This document shows, piece by piece, positions 28,701 through 37,183 of a DNA stretch of 64,000 bases (within the stretch, counting starts at the first letter, position 1; each line of letters opens with the position of its first letter). The DNA is from Helicobacter sp. 16-1353 (GTDB taxonomy: Bacteria; Campylobacterota; Campylobacteria; Campylobacterales; Helicobacteraceae): assembly GCF_003288815.1 (NCBI RefSeq), contig NZ_NHYM01000001.1, forward strand, positions 186,001 to 250,000, in the 5' to 3' direction. The translations under genes were made by a program, and so were the position numbers. The notes under the pieces were generated by a model that was given only the letters and a program-made list of their open reading frames with translations, was not told where the DNA came from and did no database searches.

Positions 28701-29721
28701 TGCTATCACTAAGGGCGTTTGACGTATCGCTTAGGACAATTTTAATAATGCCATTTACGCTAATTTCCTTTAAGCCTAAAATGTAAAGTAGCTCGTTATA
28801 AAAGCCTTGATTTAGGGTGTTGGCGTCAAGCTGGGATTTACGCTTTAAAAGGCAAAATGGGCTTAGGGCTTGGTATAAAAGCGATAGATTTGCTTGAGCG
28901 GTGGAGTCTCCGGTGGAATCTGTTTTTGAATCTTGGGTGATTTGCTTCGCGGAATCGTGTGCGGATTTTGTGGAATCTTTTGAATCTTTGGCGATTGATT
29001 TAGCGATAGAATCTAAATTGATATAGCAATAATCTATCTCTAAATCTGCGGTTTTTAGGTAATTTTCTAAGCTGGAATAAAATTTTTTCGTGCTGGTGTC
29101 GCTTCCGTCTTTTAAGTCGCAGTTTTTATAAAACTTTAAGATTTGCTTATCTTTGGCGAAATTTTCCTCATATTGCTTGGAATCTATGATGTAAAATTCT
29201 CGTGCGGTGGCGAGAATAATGTGCTTTATATTGTTATTATTTTTAGCTTTGCTTTCACGCAAATAATAAAGAATGGATTCATAAAATGCCTTAGATTCTA
29301 GGGAGTTGGGAGCGGAATCTGTTTTTAAATCTAGGGCGGAATCTGTGCTGGAATCCGTCTTAAAATCTTTAAAATCCAGCTTTAAGGTTTGGGCGGAATC
29401 TGGCTCAAAATCTTTATTTTGGCTTGGGAACTCCGCCTTATTACTTAGTGATTTTATCTCAAAAATGACCGCTGGGTGCAAATCATAAGAATCCTCATAA
29501 ATCGCCAAATCAATTCTATCTTTTGTATTTAGCTCATAGCCATAAAAATCGCCTAAGAATTTCAAAATCTCGTTCTTTTGATACTCCTCGCTATCTTGGA
29601 GAATGGATTTTTCTAAAAACTCACTAAATGCATTTTGGAATCGCTCCAAAGTCCGCTTGCTAGGTGTGATGATATTATATGGCTCTAAAAACTCGCTCAA
29701 ATTGATAGGGATAAAGTGCAT
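25780..29721 (-). CDS. Type IIG restriction-modification enzyme
   Basis: A single 1313-aa chain with nuclease, N6-adenine methyltransferase and specificity regions. A PD-(D/E)xK-like site lies at D71 with E88-x-K90 (HPAVIFEIKS). Methyltransferase motif I is DPAVGSGHFLVSALNQL and motif IV IIGNPPYIDYR. The C-terminus (about 1080-1290) looks like a target-recognition domain (LAGGYVRYDIPYLERIPIP). Several Asp-Ser-rich inserts, near residues 105-140, 245-275 and 575-615, are encoded by GAATC/GATTC arrays. There is no separate S or R gene, which fits type IIG. The recognition site cannot be read from sequence. Confidence 0.85.
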   Translation of the reverse strand: MHFIPINLSEFLEPYNIITPSKRTLERFQNAFSEFLEKSILQDSEEYQKNEILKFLGDFYGYELNTKDRIDLAIYEDSYDLHPAVIFEIKSLSNKAEFPSQNKDFEPDSAQTLKLDFKDFKTDSSTDSALDLKTDSAPNSLESKAFYESILYYLRESKAKNNNNIKHIILATAREFYIIDSKQYEENFAKDKQILKFYKNCDLKDGSDTSTKKFYSSLENYLKTADLEIDYCYINLDSIAKSIAKDSKDSTKSAHDSAKQITQDSKTDSTGDSTAQANLSLLYQALSPFCLLKRKSQLDANTLNQGFYNELLYILGLKEISVNGIIKIVLSDTSNALSDSISRIFKLDRKADFEVIFALLTTWNNRILFLRLLESMLLSFKHIDKSFLDLESIPNFATLNTLFFEILAKKEADRADLNLPKILRQIPYLNSSLFEKTALELEGREIKLLDSNALAIYPSSILYKTPLAKTLLKSSKAPKLPLLEYLFAFLNAYDFTTTPKDIENHTKINFDKLINSAILGLVFEKLNGYKDGSFYTPSFITNYMCEESIRKIALEKFRENGFKIADISQDLANLDSVHSQNAPDSKNPADSQTPQDSADSANSQSTQTTQKQALQNLYNQITDIKKANDIIDSIRICDPAVGSGHFLVSALNQLILLKFELGILCDENGKKLKDIRLELKNDEIVIYDSNNEIHHYTHPAHENIESHKIQKALFYQKRKLIESCLFGVDINPNSCEITKLRLWIELLKYSFYTDIAQKHLETLPNIDINIKCGNSLISNFSLDSSLTGNVGIRLGFARNLQEAIREYKAQVDLYKNALGNKRTITQNINNLKEIFKNYLLENSPIKSNLTQNLKSFVETYGDLCFDLETPFGMEMIKIARKNNYKFQPTLYKLEPESIDIKGQNLLDSIFRDYDALENIKNADTFEWRFEFPEVLDKNGDFKGFDLIIGNPPYIDYRQISFETIKGTKNYAVNVESKRPNIFCYFVEKGIEVTTHNATISFINPIAMLQADFAYGTRKLLLDKGHIDFIADCSYIKVFDSASTYPMVWALKKSKKQDSIRINLWQQDRFAYSHNIKSYENNDKLSINIQKNQINFLKVKCDTLADLGTLKWGTSKSGYGKMKIKSIDFESLDKKSKKLYAPIIQTADIKRYAIVWQKEYIPIEIYSNEIKKCFNKEKIVIARMTKNIQATFDTNKFFVGKSTLIVDFAVNPKYILGILNSKLADFWYKHYFGSTHLAGGYVRYDIPYLERIPIPQITESNKKLADKIIDLVDKILEAKAQDSGESTKELESKIDFLVCSLYGLDKQETDFVIN

Positions 29722-29778
29722 AAATGTCCTTTTGGCTTCATATTCAATTTTAAAATGATAGCCAAAATACCAAAATCT

Positions 29779-30702
29779 CTATAAATATCCCTCGCAGACT
29801 TTTTGGCAGTAATCCCAAAGTGCTTTTTGGGCTTTTGGGGAGATATATTTGTCCTTGATAATTTTCTCCTTGCAATCGCCATAAAACTTGCCTGTAACGC
29901 CCTCTACCTCGCTACTTGTCGCCATATAAATGCTTGTAGCTGCGGCTTTTTCCATAGACCACATCATCGGCTTCCAAAGTATGGTGATTATTTTCATTAG
30001 AATTCCTTTGCCACTTTCTCGCTGCAATCCGCTCTCCACCGAGCCCGGCTCAACTGTATTTATGGTGATATTAGTGATATTTTGTGCTTTCAAATATTCC
30101 ACAAACTCACGCATAATCCACCAAACATACAATTTCGACAAGCCATAGGACTTAAAAAGCGAATAATTATGCTTTAGCTCGATATCCTCCAAAGGTGGCT
30201 TTCCGCCCATTTTGTAAGATTCCGATGATACCGTTACAACTCGGGCATTCTTGCTTTTTTGAAGTAGTGGCAATAATAAATGTGTCAATAGAAATGGTGC
30301 TAGGGTATTGATAGCAAAGGTCTTTTCATGCCCCTCAATGCTCTCCTCTCTCTTGTTGCCAAACTGACCGCCAGCATTATTTATCAAAACATCTAAATAA
30401 TCGCATTTTTGCTTGACTTTATCGACGAATGGCGGAATCTCAGCCTTTAAGCTCAAGTCAGCACATAGATATTCCACATCTTTATTGCCACTCTTGCTTA
30501 TTATTTCCTCTCTTGCTTGTTTTGTTTTCTCCACATCTCGCCCATGAATGATGACTTTATGCCCTATTTTGGCTAGGCTTATGGCGGTTTCCTTGCCTAT
30601 GCCGGAATTCGCCCCAGTTATTAATATGATTTTTTTGTCTAGCTTTTTATTCTGTGTGGCGATTTGGCTTGGCGATAGTTTTGCATTTAGTTTGTTTTCC
30701 AT
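29779..30702 (-). CDS. Short-chain dehydrogenase/reductase
   Basis: A 307-aa classical SDR of the retinol-dehydrogenase-like type. The cofactor site is TGANSGIGKETA (about 29-40), then NNAGG near 107 and the catalytic YGLSK. HGRD after the second strand suggests NADP preference. Its promoter contains an operator-like palindrome, and a TetR-family gene lies just upstream on the same strand. Substrate unknown. Confidence 0.88.
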   Translation of the reverse strand: MENKLNAKLSPSQIATQNKKLDKKIILITGANSGIGKETAISLAKIGHKVIIHGRDVEKTKQAREEIISKSGNKDVEYLCADLSLKAEIPPFVDKVKQKCDYLDVLINNAGGQFGNKREESIEGHEKTFAINTLAPFLLTHLLLPLLQKSKNARVVTVSSESYKMGGKPPLEDIELKHNYSLFKSYGLSKLYVWWIMREFVEYLKAQNITNITINTVEPGSVESGLQRESGKGILMKIITILWKPMMWSMEKAAATSIYMATSSEVEGVTGKFYGDCKEKIIKDKYISPKAQKALWDYCQKVCEGYL

Positions 30703-30731
30703 ATGTGCTCCTTTGTTTTATAATATAACGA

Positions 30732-30764
30732 AGTATAGCATATATTAACCAAATCGGTCAATAT
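30732..30764 (-). promoter_or_regulatory. SDR promoter with overlapping TetR-type operator
   Basis: On the minus strand TTGACC (30756-30761) and TATACT (30732-30737) are spaced by 18 bases, a good sigma-70 promoter. The palindrome ATATTAACC / GGTCAATAT (30742-30750 and 30756-30764, 8 of 9 pairs) covers the -35 box. A repressor bound there would block RNA polymerase; the adjacent TetR protein is the obvious candidate. Confidence 0.6.
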
Positions 30765-30891
30765 ATTTGGGAAACAACAATCTTTAGATTTATAGCGGAT
30801 TTATAGCTCCTTGAGAGCGAATTTGGCAGATTCTTGCAGATTGGCAAATTTAGAGCGGATTCTTACGAGCTACACGAATAATTACAACAAC

Positions 30892-31485
30892 TTATAGATA
30901 CTCATCTTTATAAACCATTTTTTGCAATATTGTTAGCTTGGCTTTAATATTTTCATAGATTTCATCAATCGTTTTTGCCTCTATATCGCTACTAATTATC
31001 CCTTGAAAAATCAAAGTAGCGATTTGTATAACCTCATCTTTTGCGATATTATCTCGCAGTTTTTCCCACTTGACTTTCGCCAAAACTTTCCTTGTGCTTT
31101 TTTCATCATTTTTGGCTTGAAGTGCCGATATAATGGGCGATTTGGCTTTGAATTGGTCGTTGATAAAATAATGTATATAAGGATATTTCTTACTCAATGC
31201 CACTTGGGCTTCCATATAATTAAATAGGCTTTGGAATAAGTCGCTTTCCAGCGGAATCTCAGCCTTAAAAAGCTCATTTGCCACAAAATCATTAATGTAA
31301 ATATACATATTTTCTTTTGTCTCAAAATAGTAAAATAGCGATGCTTTGGAGATTCTCGCTTCTTTTGCTATGTCATTTACCGATGTTTTTGTGTATCCGT
31401 ATAATCCAAAGCATTTTATTAACGCCTTTACTACCCTATCTTTTTTCTCGTCGCTTAAATGCTCGAATGTATCTAGCTTTCTCAA
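30892..31485 (-). CDS. TetR/AcrR-family transcriptional regulator
   Basis: A 197-aa repressor with an N-terminal helix-turn-helix (about 18-63: ALIKCFGLYGYTKTSVNDIA, then ISKASLFYYFETKENMY) and a divergent ligand-binding domain. It precedes the SDR gene, whose promoter has a fitting palindrome, so it probably controls that gene. The ligand is unknown. Confidence 0.85.
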   Translation of the reverse strand: MRKLDTFEHLSDEKKDRVVKALIKCFGLYGYTKTSVNDIAKEARISKASLFYYFETKENMYIYINDFVANELFKAEIPLESDLFQSLFNYMEAQVALSKKYPYIHYFINDQFKAKSPIISALQAKNDEKSTRKVLAKVKWEKLRDNIAKDEVIQIATLIFQGIISSDIEAKTIDEIYENIKAKLTILQKMVYKDEYL

Positions 31486-31573
31486 TTGCTATTTCCTATT
31501 TTGTGGCTATTTTGGAGAGATTCTTACTTAAAAATACCCAAAATAAAATCTCAATCCGCCTCTTAGCTCGTGT

Positions 31574-32968
31574 TTAGCTCGTGTATTGCGAGTTAATCTC
31601 TACATATTTATAGCCCAAATCGCAACCATAAGCGGTGTATGAAAATGCGTCGTTTTCATCGAAGTCGCTTGAAGTTGGGCTTAGAGTTGAATTAGATTCT
31701 GCGACGAATTCTGCGTTAGATTCTAGCCCGGATTCCGTGCTAGATTCCGCTATGCCTAAATCGCAAACCACCCTAAAGCTATCTTTTTGCATAGTTTTTT
31801 CTGCACTTTTTATCGCCTCAAAATTGATTTTTTCGCAATCATATAGCAAGTTTTCGCCGATAAAAATCTTTAGTTTTTTTGGGTCGCTACTCACGCCACA
31901 AGCCCCAATCGTAGATGCGATTCGCCCCCAATTTGGGTCGCCTCCAAAAATCGCTGTTTTGACTAAAAGCGAGTTTGATAGGGCTTTTGCGGCACTTACT
32001 GCCTCACTTTTATTTTTGGCGTTTTTTACCTCAAATGCCACGACCTTCGTGGCTCCCTCGCCGTCGCTCACCATATCGATTGCAAGTTTTTTCATCGCCA
32101 TTTTTAGGGCAGTTTTGAAGGCGACTTTGTCGTAAGCCCGTGATTTGCGAGTGGTGAATAAAAATACGCTGTCATTCGTGCTGGTGTCGCCATCTACGCT
32201 TATGGCGTTAAATGTCTCGCTTAGGCACTCACGCAAAATCTCTTCCATATCGCCCTCTGGGATATTCGCGTCCGTGGCGATAAAGCAAAGCATAGTCGCC
32301 ATTTCAGGGGCTATCATACCCGCGCCCTTTGCCATCGCCCCAATGTGGAATGTGGAATCTGGGCTGGAATCTAAGCTAGAATCCACGCCAGAATCCGCCC
32401 CATATTCCCCATTTTCGCCAAACTCGCCGGATTTTATGGATTTTATAGATTCGCTAGATTCCCCATTTTCGCCCACCAAATCCACTCTAAACGCCACTTC
32501 CTTGCTAAATCTATCCGTAGTCCTTATGGCGTCCGCCGCATTTGTGCCATTTTTCGCCCCTAAATCAAACTTTTTAAAACAATCAATTATTTTTTCCTTC
32601 GGCAGATACTGCCCGATTACGCCTGTGCTAGACATTATTGGATTTTGGACTTGCGAGAACTTCGCCTTTAAATTCTCCAAAACCTCGCAGACATCATTTA
32701 GCCCTTTGTCGCCTGTCATCGCATTTGCGTTTTTTGTATTTATCAAAAAAAAGTTGGATTTCTTGCCCTTTATATGTTGGAGAAAGTGCCTAATCGGGGC
32801 AGCTTGAAAGGTATTTTTGGTAAAAACTGCACTAATATCACAAGGGCAATCCATATGGATAAACGCCACATCAAGGGCATGTCCGCCCTTTAGCCCAGCA
32901 CTCACACCATCGCAAAATACCCCATTTACCGCACTAATCCCACCATTTACGCTAATAATATCAAACAT
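31574..32968 (-). CDS. argJ: Bifunctional glutamate N-acetyltransferase / ornithine acetyltransferase
   Basis: ArgJ recycles the acetyl group in arginine synthesis and cleaves itself before a Thr that becomes the nucleophile. The cleavage site [14 protein letters not shown] is present, with T225. Two inserts are unusual. Residues 166-205 ([16 protein letters not shown] and flanks) lie just before the cleavage-site strand, and a second insert at about 405-440 ([20 protein letters not shown]) precedes the conserved end [20 protein letters not shown]. Both are encoded by GATTC/GAATC clusters. These make the protein 464 aa rather than about 400. The start overlaps the kch stop by eight bases. Confidence 0.93.
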   Translation of the reverse strand: MFDIISVNGGISAVNGVFCDGVSAGLKGGHALDVAFIHMDCPCDISAVFTKNTFQAAPIRHFLQHIKGKKSNFFLINTKNANAMTGDKGLNDVCEVLENLKAKFSQVQNPIMSSTGVIGQYLPKEKIIDCFKKFDLGAKNGTNAADAIRTTDRFSKEVAFRVDLVGENGESSESIKSIKSGEFGENGEYGADSGVDSSLDSSPDSTFHIGAMAKGAGMIAPEMATMLCFIATDANIPEGDMEEILRECLSETFNAISVDGDTSTNDSVFLFTTRKSRAYDKVAFKTALKMAMKKLAIDMVSDGEGATKVVAFEVKNAKNKSEAVSAAKALSNSLLVKTAIFGGDPNWGRIASTIGACGVSSDPKKLKIFIGENLLYDCEKINFEAIKSAEKTMQKDSFRVVCDLGIAESSTESGLESNAEFVAESNSTLSPTSSDFDENDAFSYTAYGCDLGYKYVEINSQYTS

Positions 32969-34085
32969 ATTTTAATTCCTCTGGTTTTTCACGCTTCATA
33001 ATAATTCTTTTTGTCTGCCTTATATGGCTAGAGCTACCTATGAGCAATAATTTGCATTCACTAGTGATTAAAACATCGCCTGTAGGCATAGATATATATT
33101 TACCATCTTTTTGTTCAATGCCGATAACATGGGCTTTTGTAACCTCTCGTAAATGTGCTTCTTTGAGCTTTTTAAACACAAGCCAACTATATTTAGGGAC
33201 GATGACCTCTTCTAGGCTAAGTGAATTTTCTTTTTTATTCATAAAATGCTCTATGATATTCTCGCTTCCCGGCTGTAATATTATCGAGCTAATCCTTTGG
33301 GCTGCGAGATTTGTAGGTGATATTATATAATCTGCACCTATCTTTTTTAATCTATTGATTTCTTCATTACTACTTGCAATAGACATAATATTATAAGGGT
33401 ATCTTTTAAGCTCATTTTGATAAAGCCTCATTGATACAATCAATGCAATATTATCTGTAATATTTTTTGAAAAAATAACAATACCTTTGGCAGACGATAG
33501 ATGTGCTTTTAGAATCGCATTTATTGAATGTGGATTGTCATTAATATAATATGGATATTTATATTTTAATGCCTCTTTTTCAAAATCCTTATTTGGGTCA
33601 ATTACTACAAATGGTATTTGTGCCTCTAAAAAGTTTTTTGAAAGCTCTATAGAAAATTCATTATGATAGAAAATAACATAATGATTTTTAAGTCTTGCTA
33701 TCTTATTAATCATTTTTATCTCCTTTATTATGGATATTAGATTCCCGCCCATAATGACATTTACAACAACCGCAACACAAAATGTAATTGTAGCTGCACC
33801 CATAAGCATTAAAATAGTGGTGAATATAATTGTAATGGGGCTAAATTGATGTTCTCTTAAAGCACCAAATCCGGTATTTGTAAAAGTATATGAGGCTTGG
33901 AAAAAAGCCTCGATAAGAGTGTAATCCTCTAATGCTAAATATCCAAGTGTTCCTATGATTAAAAATATTTGAACTACAACGAGTGGGAATCTAAAACGAG
34001 ATAATTCATTTAATAACTCTGGAGTTAAGTCAATATCAGGTTTCTTGCTTTTATCAAAGTTTAGAAACCAAAACCCCTTAGCCAT
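32961..34085 (-). CDS. kch: Potassium channel protein (Kch-type)
   Basis: A 374-aa protein with membrane segments at about 32-50 and 82-110 flanking a pore loop, then an RCK-type cytoplasmic domain ([20 protein letters not shown]) and a C-terminal TrkA-C-like part. The filter reads TNTGFG (69-74) where most K+ channels have TVGYG, as in the divergent Helicobacter channel. It sits next to rpmB, the same neighbourhood as in H. pylori. Needed for K+ homeostasis in that species. Confidence 0.88.
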   Translation of the reverse strand: MAKGFWFLNFDKSKKPDIDLTPELLNELSRFRFPLVVVQIFLIIGTLGYLALEDYTLIEAFFQASYTFTNTGFGALREHQFSPITIIFTTILMLMGAATITFCVAVVVNVIMGGNLISIIKEIKMINKIARLKNHYVIFYHNEFSIELSKNFLEAQIPFVVIDPNKDFEKEALKYKYPYYINDNPHSINAILKAHLSSAKGIVIFSKNITDNIALIVSMRLYQNELKRYPYNIMSIASSNEEINRLKKIGADYIISPTNLAAQRISSIILQPGSENIIEHFMNKKENSLSLEEVIVPKYSWLVFKKLKEAHLREVTKAHVIGIEQKDGKYISMPTGDVLITSECKLLLIGSSSHIRQTKRIIMKREKPEELKYV

Positions 34086-34103
34086 TGGAAGTTAAAATTA
34101 AAT

Positions 34104-34298
34104 CTAAGAGCTTTTTTTCATCGTCCTAAGCGTAGAAGCAGCAACTTTGAGCTTTACTCTACTTCCGTCTTCTAGCTTAATTCTTACCGTTCTTAGGTTT
34201 GGATAGAGTCGATTTTTGGTTTTATTATTTGCGTGGCTTACATTATTCCCTACCATTGGGGATTTACCACTAAAAAAACATCTCTTTGCCATATTCAA
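34104..34298 (-). CDS. rpmB: 50S ribosomal protein L28
   Basis: A 64-aa ribosomal protein with the family start [26 protein letters not shown] (in pieces: [22 protein letters not shown]) and the [13 protein letters not shown] segment. I would start at Met3 (MAKRC) because that is the family's usual first residue. It precedes kch on the same strand. Confidence 0.95.
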   Translation of the reverse strand: MNMAKRCFFSGKSPMVGNNVSHANNKTKNRLYPNLRTVRIKLEDGSRVKLKVAASTLRTMKKSS

Positions 34299-34353
34299 TC
34301 CTTAATTTTTTAAAATAAATCTATAATTTTATTTATTTTTTTAAAATTTTAGC

Positions 34354-35316
34354 TTAAAGCGCCAATCTTCTATTAATTTCTGTAACAATACTAAAGCCGT
34401 TATTTAACGCTGAAGCGATACTTCCGCCACTTCTAAAAAGTAAATCACCCGCTACAAAAAGATTTTTTACTGAGCTTTCACACGCACTATTTACAATAGG
34501 CACCCCCGCAGAATCTAGCTCTAAATTGCATTTTTTAAGGAAATCCACCGGAGCCACGCCACCAATTGCATAGACGATTTTATCAAAAACCTCGCTACTT
34601 CCATCAGTAAAATTCACCTTTGGCTTGCCATTTTCACTCTCTAAACTCACAATATCAATGCCAAATTTCGTTTTTAGTTTCCCAGAATTTATGCTATTTT
34701 CAAGCATTTCTTTATTGGTTTGATTGATTCTTGCAAACTCAGTTCGGCGGTAGTTTAGCTTTGTGTCATTTTTCTCTGCGATAAAGTAGGCATACTCCAC
34801 AGCGGAGTTTCCACCGCCTACGATTAGCACCTTTTCGTTTTGATTGATTGAGTTTGCGTTGAAAAATACCCGATTTTTAATCTCTGGGGGAATGGGATAT
34901 GAGGGCTTATTTGGCACACCCATTTTGCCGATAGAAATCACCGCATATTTTGCTTTTATCTCGTCATTACCAGCCGTTCTAACACAGAAAATATCGCCCT
35001 CTTTAGTGATACTCTCAACCTCTGTGTTAAATCTCGCATCGATATTTGTAGTCGCTAGAATCTTATCAAACAAATCCAATGTGCTTTCTTTCGTGCCGTC
35101 CATAAAGTAGATATTGCCCTCTAGGTCGATTTTCTTGCCTTTATAATCCTTATCAACTCGTTTATTATCCTTGTAAAATTTCCTAATTGTAGTAGAGTGG
35201 TTTTCGCCTTTTTCAAGCAAAATAACATCATTAATTCCAAGCATTACGCTCTCAACTGCAGATGCAATCCCGCCCGGACCACCACCAATTATTGCGATAT
35301 TGTATATTTTACTCAT
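34354..35316 (-). CDS. TrxR-like FAD/NAD(P) oxidoreductase
   Basis: A 320-aa flavoprotein with the thioredoxin-reductase fold: FAD motif IIGGGPGGIASAVE (9-22), NAD(P) motif LIVGGGNSAVEYAYF and the C-terminal FAD site LFVAGDLLFRSGGSIASALNNG. It lacks the CxxC redox pair of true TrxB, so it resembles TrxB2/YpdA-type or ferredoxin-NADP reductase-like members. CcoS lies directly upstream with a two-base gap, so they are co-expressed. Confidence 0.85.
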   Translation of the reverse strand: MSKIYNIAIIGGGPGGIASAVESVMLGINDVILLEKGENHSTTIRKFYKDNKRVDKDYKGKKIDLEGNIYFMDGTKESTLDLFDKILATTNIDARFNTEVESITKEGDIFCVRTAGNDEIKAKYAVISIGKMGVPNKPSYPIPPEIKNRVFFNANSINQNEKVLIVGGGNSAVEYAYFIAEKNDTKLNYRRTEFARINQTNKEMLENSINSGKLKTKFGIDIVSLESENGKPKVNFTDGSSEVFDKIVYAIGGVAPVDFLKKCNLELDSAGVPIVNSACESSVKNLFVAGDLLFRSGGSIASALNNGFSIVTEINRRLAL

Positions 35317-35318
35317 TA

Positions 35319-35510
35319 TTACTCCTTAGTTTTTAAATCGTTTTTATAAGCATCATTTAGCTCATCGACACCGTCCATTAACAGACCTTGCGTAAATTTC
35401 TTTTCATCATCAAACTGCCCGCTCCTAAGTCCCCAAAGAAATGCAATAAGCCCAAGCAGACCTATCAACAAGGACACACCAAGCATAATGGCAATCATTC
35501 CGTTTGTCAT
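35319..35510 (-). CDS. ccoS: Cytochrome cbb3 oxidase assembly protein CcoS
   Basis: A 63-aa single-span protein. The signature LIGLLGLIAFLWGLRSGQFD is diagnostic of CcoS, which helps insert cofactors into the cbb3 terminal oxidase. The oxidase genes are not in the window. The TrxR-like gene follows immediately. Confidence 0.88.
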   Translation of the reverse strand: MTNGMIAIMLGVSLLIGLLGLIAFLWGLRSGQFDDEKKFTQGLLMDGVDELNDAYKNDLKTKE

Positions 35511-35626
35511 TTTTTACCTTTAAATTTTGCTTAAAATACTTAAAATAATTGAAAATAATAAAATTTTTTACGGAATTATACAAAATATTTGCGGATTCTT
35601 TGGAGAATTTCTAAAATTATGCAAAT

Positions 35627-36088
35627 CTAAATAAATCCTAAAAAGCCACTTAAAAACCCAATCTCCGTAAAAAAAGTAAGTAATTCATTTAAGTATGAAA
35701 TAATCGCTAAATATTTAATTTTCCAAAATGTAGTAATCACATTAAAAATATAGCTTGTATCGCCAAATAATGCCCTACTAATAAGCATCGCAATAATCAC
35801 ATACACAAAAACCCCTACAATCCCAGCAATAGCAGTTACAAAGTAGATTTTATTGGTGTCTTGCTCTGCTTTTTTCTTTTGTTGGGAATAGCCCATAATC
35901 ATTCCAGCAATGATACAAATCAAAGGCAGTGCCACCGCAAAAGCCCATTTTACGCCTGTGCCTAATACTGACCTAGCATTTGTATCTGCACCGCTTATAA
36001 TTGTTTGTGCTTCGTTAAACTCATTTGCCCCAAATCCAAAACTCGCAAAAATGCCTAGCATAAGTGCTATTTTTAAGAATACTTTCAT
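35627..36088 (-). CDS. Membrane protein with signal peptide, VirB2-like layout
   Basis: I start this gene at the ATG at 36088, which has AGGAGAA in front; the open frame extends to 36112. A signal peptide (MKVFLKIALMLGIFASFGFG) precedes a mature part with hydrophobic segments near 45-63 and 85-105 and a hydrophobic C-terminus. A short secreted protein with paired membrane helices recalls VirB2/TrbC pilins, but no other type IV secretion genes are nearby. Function unknown. Confidence 0.6.
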   Translation of the reverse strand: MKVFLKIALMLGIFASFGFGANEFNEAQTIISGADTNARSVLGTGVKWAFAVALPLICIIAGMIMGYSQQKKKAEQDTNKIYFVTAIAGIVGVFVYVIIAMLISRALFGDTSYIFNVITTFWKIKYLAIISYLNELLTFFTEIGFLSGFLGFI

Positions 36089-36176
36089 TGTAATTCTCCT
36101 TTTTCTATTCAATATTTTAAAAAACAGAAAAAGTTTATAAGAAAATCAAAATTGAATTATTAAAGTTTGCTTAAGA

Positions 36177-36192
36177 TGTGTCATTTGACACA
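36177..36192. promoter_or_regulatory. Perfect palindrome upstream of membrane protein gene
   Basis: TGTGTCA-TT-TGACACA is a perfect 7+2+7 palindrome about 90 bp upstream of the membrane-protein start. It has the form of a dimeric regulator's operator. No regulator gene is adjacent. Confidence 0.4.
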
Positions 36193-36356
36193 AAGAAGTT
36201 AAAAGAGTTTGCAAGAAAGAGCATGTTTACGTGGTTTTGTAGGGTTTGTGGATTCTATGGAATCTTTTGTGAAAGTGGATTCTGTGGAATCTACGCTGGA
36301 ATCTTGTGTGAGTTTCTGCTCTAAGAAATGAAGCATTTGCTTTGAATGTTTCCCAT

Positions 36357-36635
36357 TTAATAGCCCTTAAATAAATCTTGATGACGCCCTATGTGGAAAA
36401 GCTCTAAAAATTTGTCATCTCGCTTATAAATAATAACTAAATCGCCCTTAATATGGCACTCCCTAAAGTCTTTAAACTCGCCTAAAAGCTTATGGTCTTT
36501 TAGTTTAGAATCTAAAATCTCACAAGTTTGGAGTTGGAAAACTACTTCGTCAATCGCCTCACAATCCCAACCTTGCTTTTGAACTGATTTAAAATCTTTT
36601 TTAAATGTATTTTTGATTTTAAGTGTTAGATTCAT
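36357..36635 (-). CDS. YafQ/RelE-family toxin
   Basis: A toxin of a type II system, a ribosome-dependent mRNA endonuclease by family. The core KNTFKKDFKSVQKQGWD, LLGEFKDFRECHIKGDLVIIY and LFHIGRHQDLF match YafQ, including the conserved C-terminal His and Arg. I prefer the internal ATG at 36635 (92 aa), which overlaps the antitoxin by 17 bp; the open frame extends to 36671. Similar to the HP0894/HP0895 type of pair in H. pylori. Confidence 0.85.
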   Translation of the reverse strand: MNLTLKIKNTFKKDFKSVQKQGWDCEAIDEVVFQLQTCEILDSKLKDHKLLGEFKDFRECHIKGDLVIIYKRDDKFLELFHIGRHQDLFKGY

Positions 36636-36879
36636 TATCCATTTCTTTTCTAAACTCTGCAAAATTATCATAAGTGCCTATAGTCTCAGCATTTCTCAAT
36701 CTCTCTGCGATGTCATCTTTTAAAATTAAGTTTAAACTCTCTGCGATTTTTTGACGTTCTTGTAAAATTGAAAGCAATTTTTTTTTCTTTGATTCAATCT
36801 CGTTTTCTAGCTTATTCGCTTCGTCAAACAATTTGTTATATCGGTTTTGTAGCTTTTTTTCTGTGGCTATTTGTTGCAT
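36619..36879 (-). CDS. Antitoxin of YafQ-type pair
   Basis: An 86-aa mainly helical, charged protein upstream of the toxin and overlapping it. The N-terminal half is coiled-coil-like (YNKLFDEANKLENEIESKKK); the C-terminal part (GTYDNFAEFRKEMDNES) would wrap the toxin. It lacks an obvious ribbon-helix-helix, so DNA binding is uncertain. Identity rests on position and pairing. Confidence 0.7.
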   Translation of the reverse strand: MQQIATEKKLQNRYNKLFDEANKLENEIESKKKKLLSILQERQKIAESLNLILKDDIAERLRNAETIGTYDNFAEFRKEMDNESNT

Positions 36880-37183
36880 TATTTCTCCTTTTTCGCTAGA
36901 GTAAATCTGTCAAAATTATATCAAAATAAGTAAATTATATTTATTATCTACATTGTATTTACTCTTGATTTTTTCTTTGTATAGCAGGATTCTAGTGCCT
37001 ATTAGTGAATATGCCACAGATTCTCCTTATTTAAAACAACAATGAGTGATATTTAATAGTTTTATTCCTCCCATAAATCTATCTTAGGTTTTATTGTAAA
37101 AACATATCAAAAAGATTATAATTCGAGTTTATACTTTTTTTCAAATGCTTTTTAAAAATAACTTGCAAAGAATACAAAGAGAT
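36880..37183. other. Spacer with phase-variable gene promoter
   Basis: No gene is seen in this 304-bp spacer between the divergent antitoxin and polymerase genes. It carries an AGGAG-type leader for the antitoxin at its left end and, at 37061-37125, a block repeated at 45882-45946 that contains a consensus promoter. Confidence 0.7.
37061..37125 (+). repeat. Shared promoter block, copy A
   Basis: About 65 bp match the block at 45882-45946 with few differences. The identical core includes CATAAATCTATCTT and GGTTTTATTGTAAAAA. Inside are TTGTAA (37094-37099) and TATAAT (37117-37122) with a 17-base spacer, an ideal sigma-70 promoter. It drives the phase-variable polymerase gene starting at 37184. 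Confidence 0.85.

Noticed and set aside
31635-32807. Long open frames (166 and 220 codons) on the plus strand opposite argJ
   Set aside because: They are antisense shadows of a clear argJ gene; their Asp/Glu-Ser runs come from the GAWTC repeats, which stay open in several frames.
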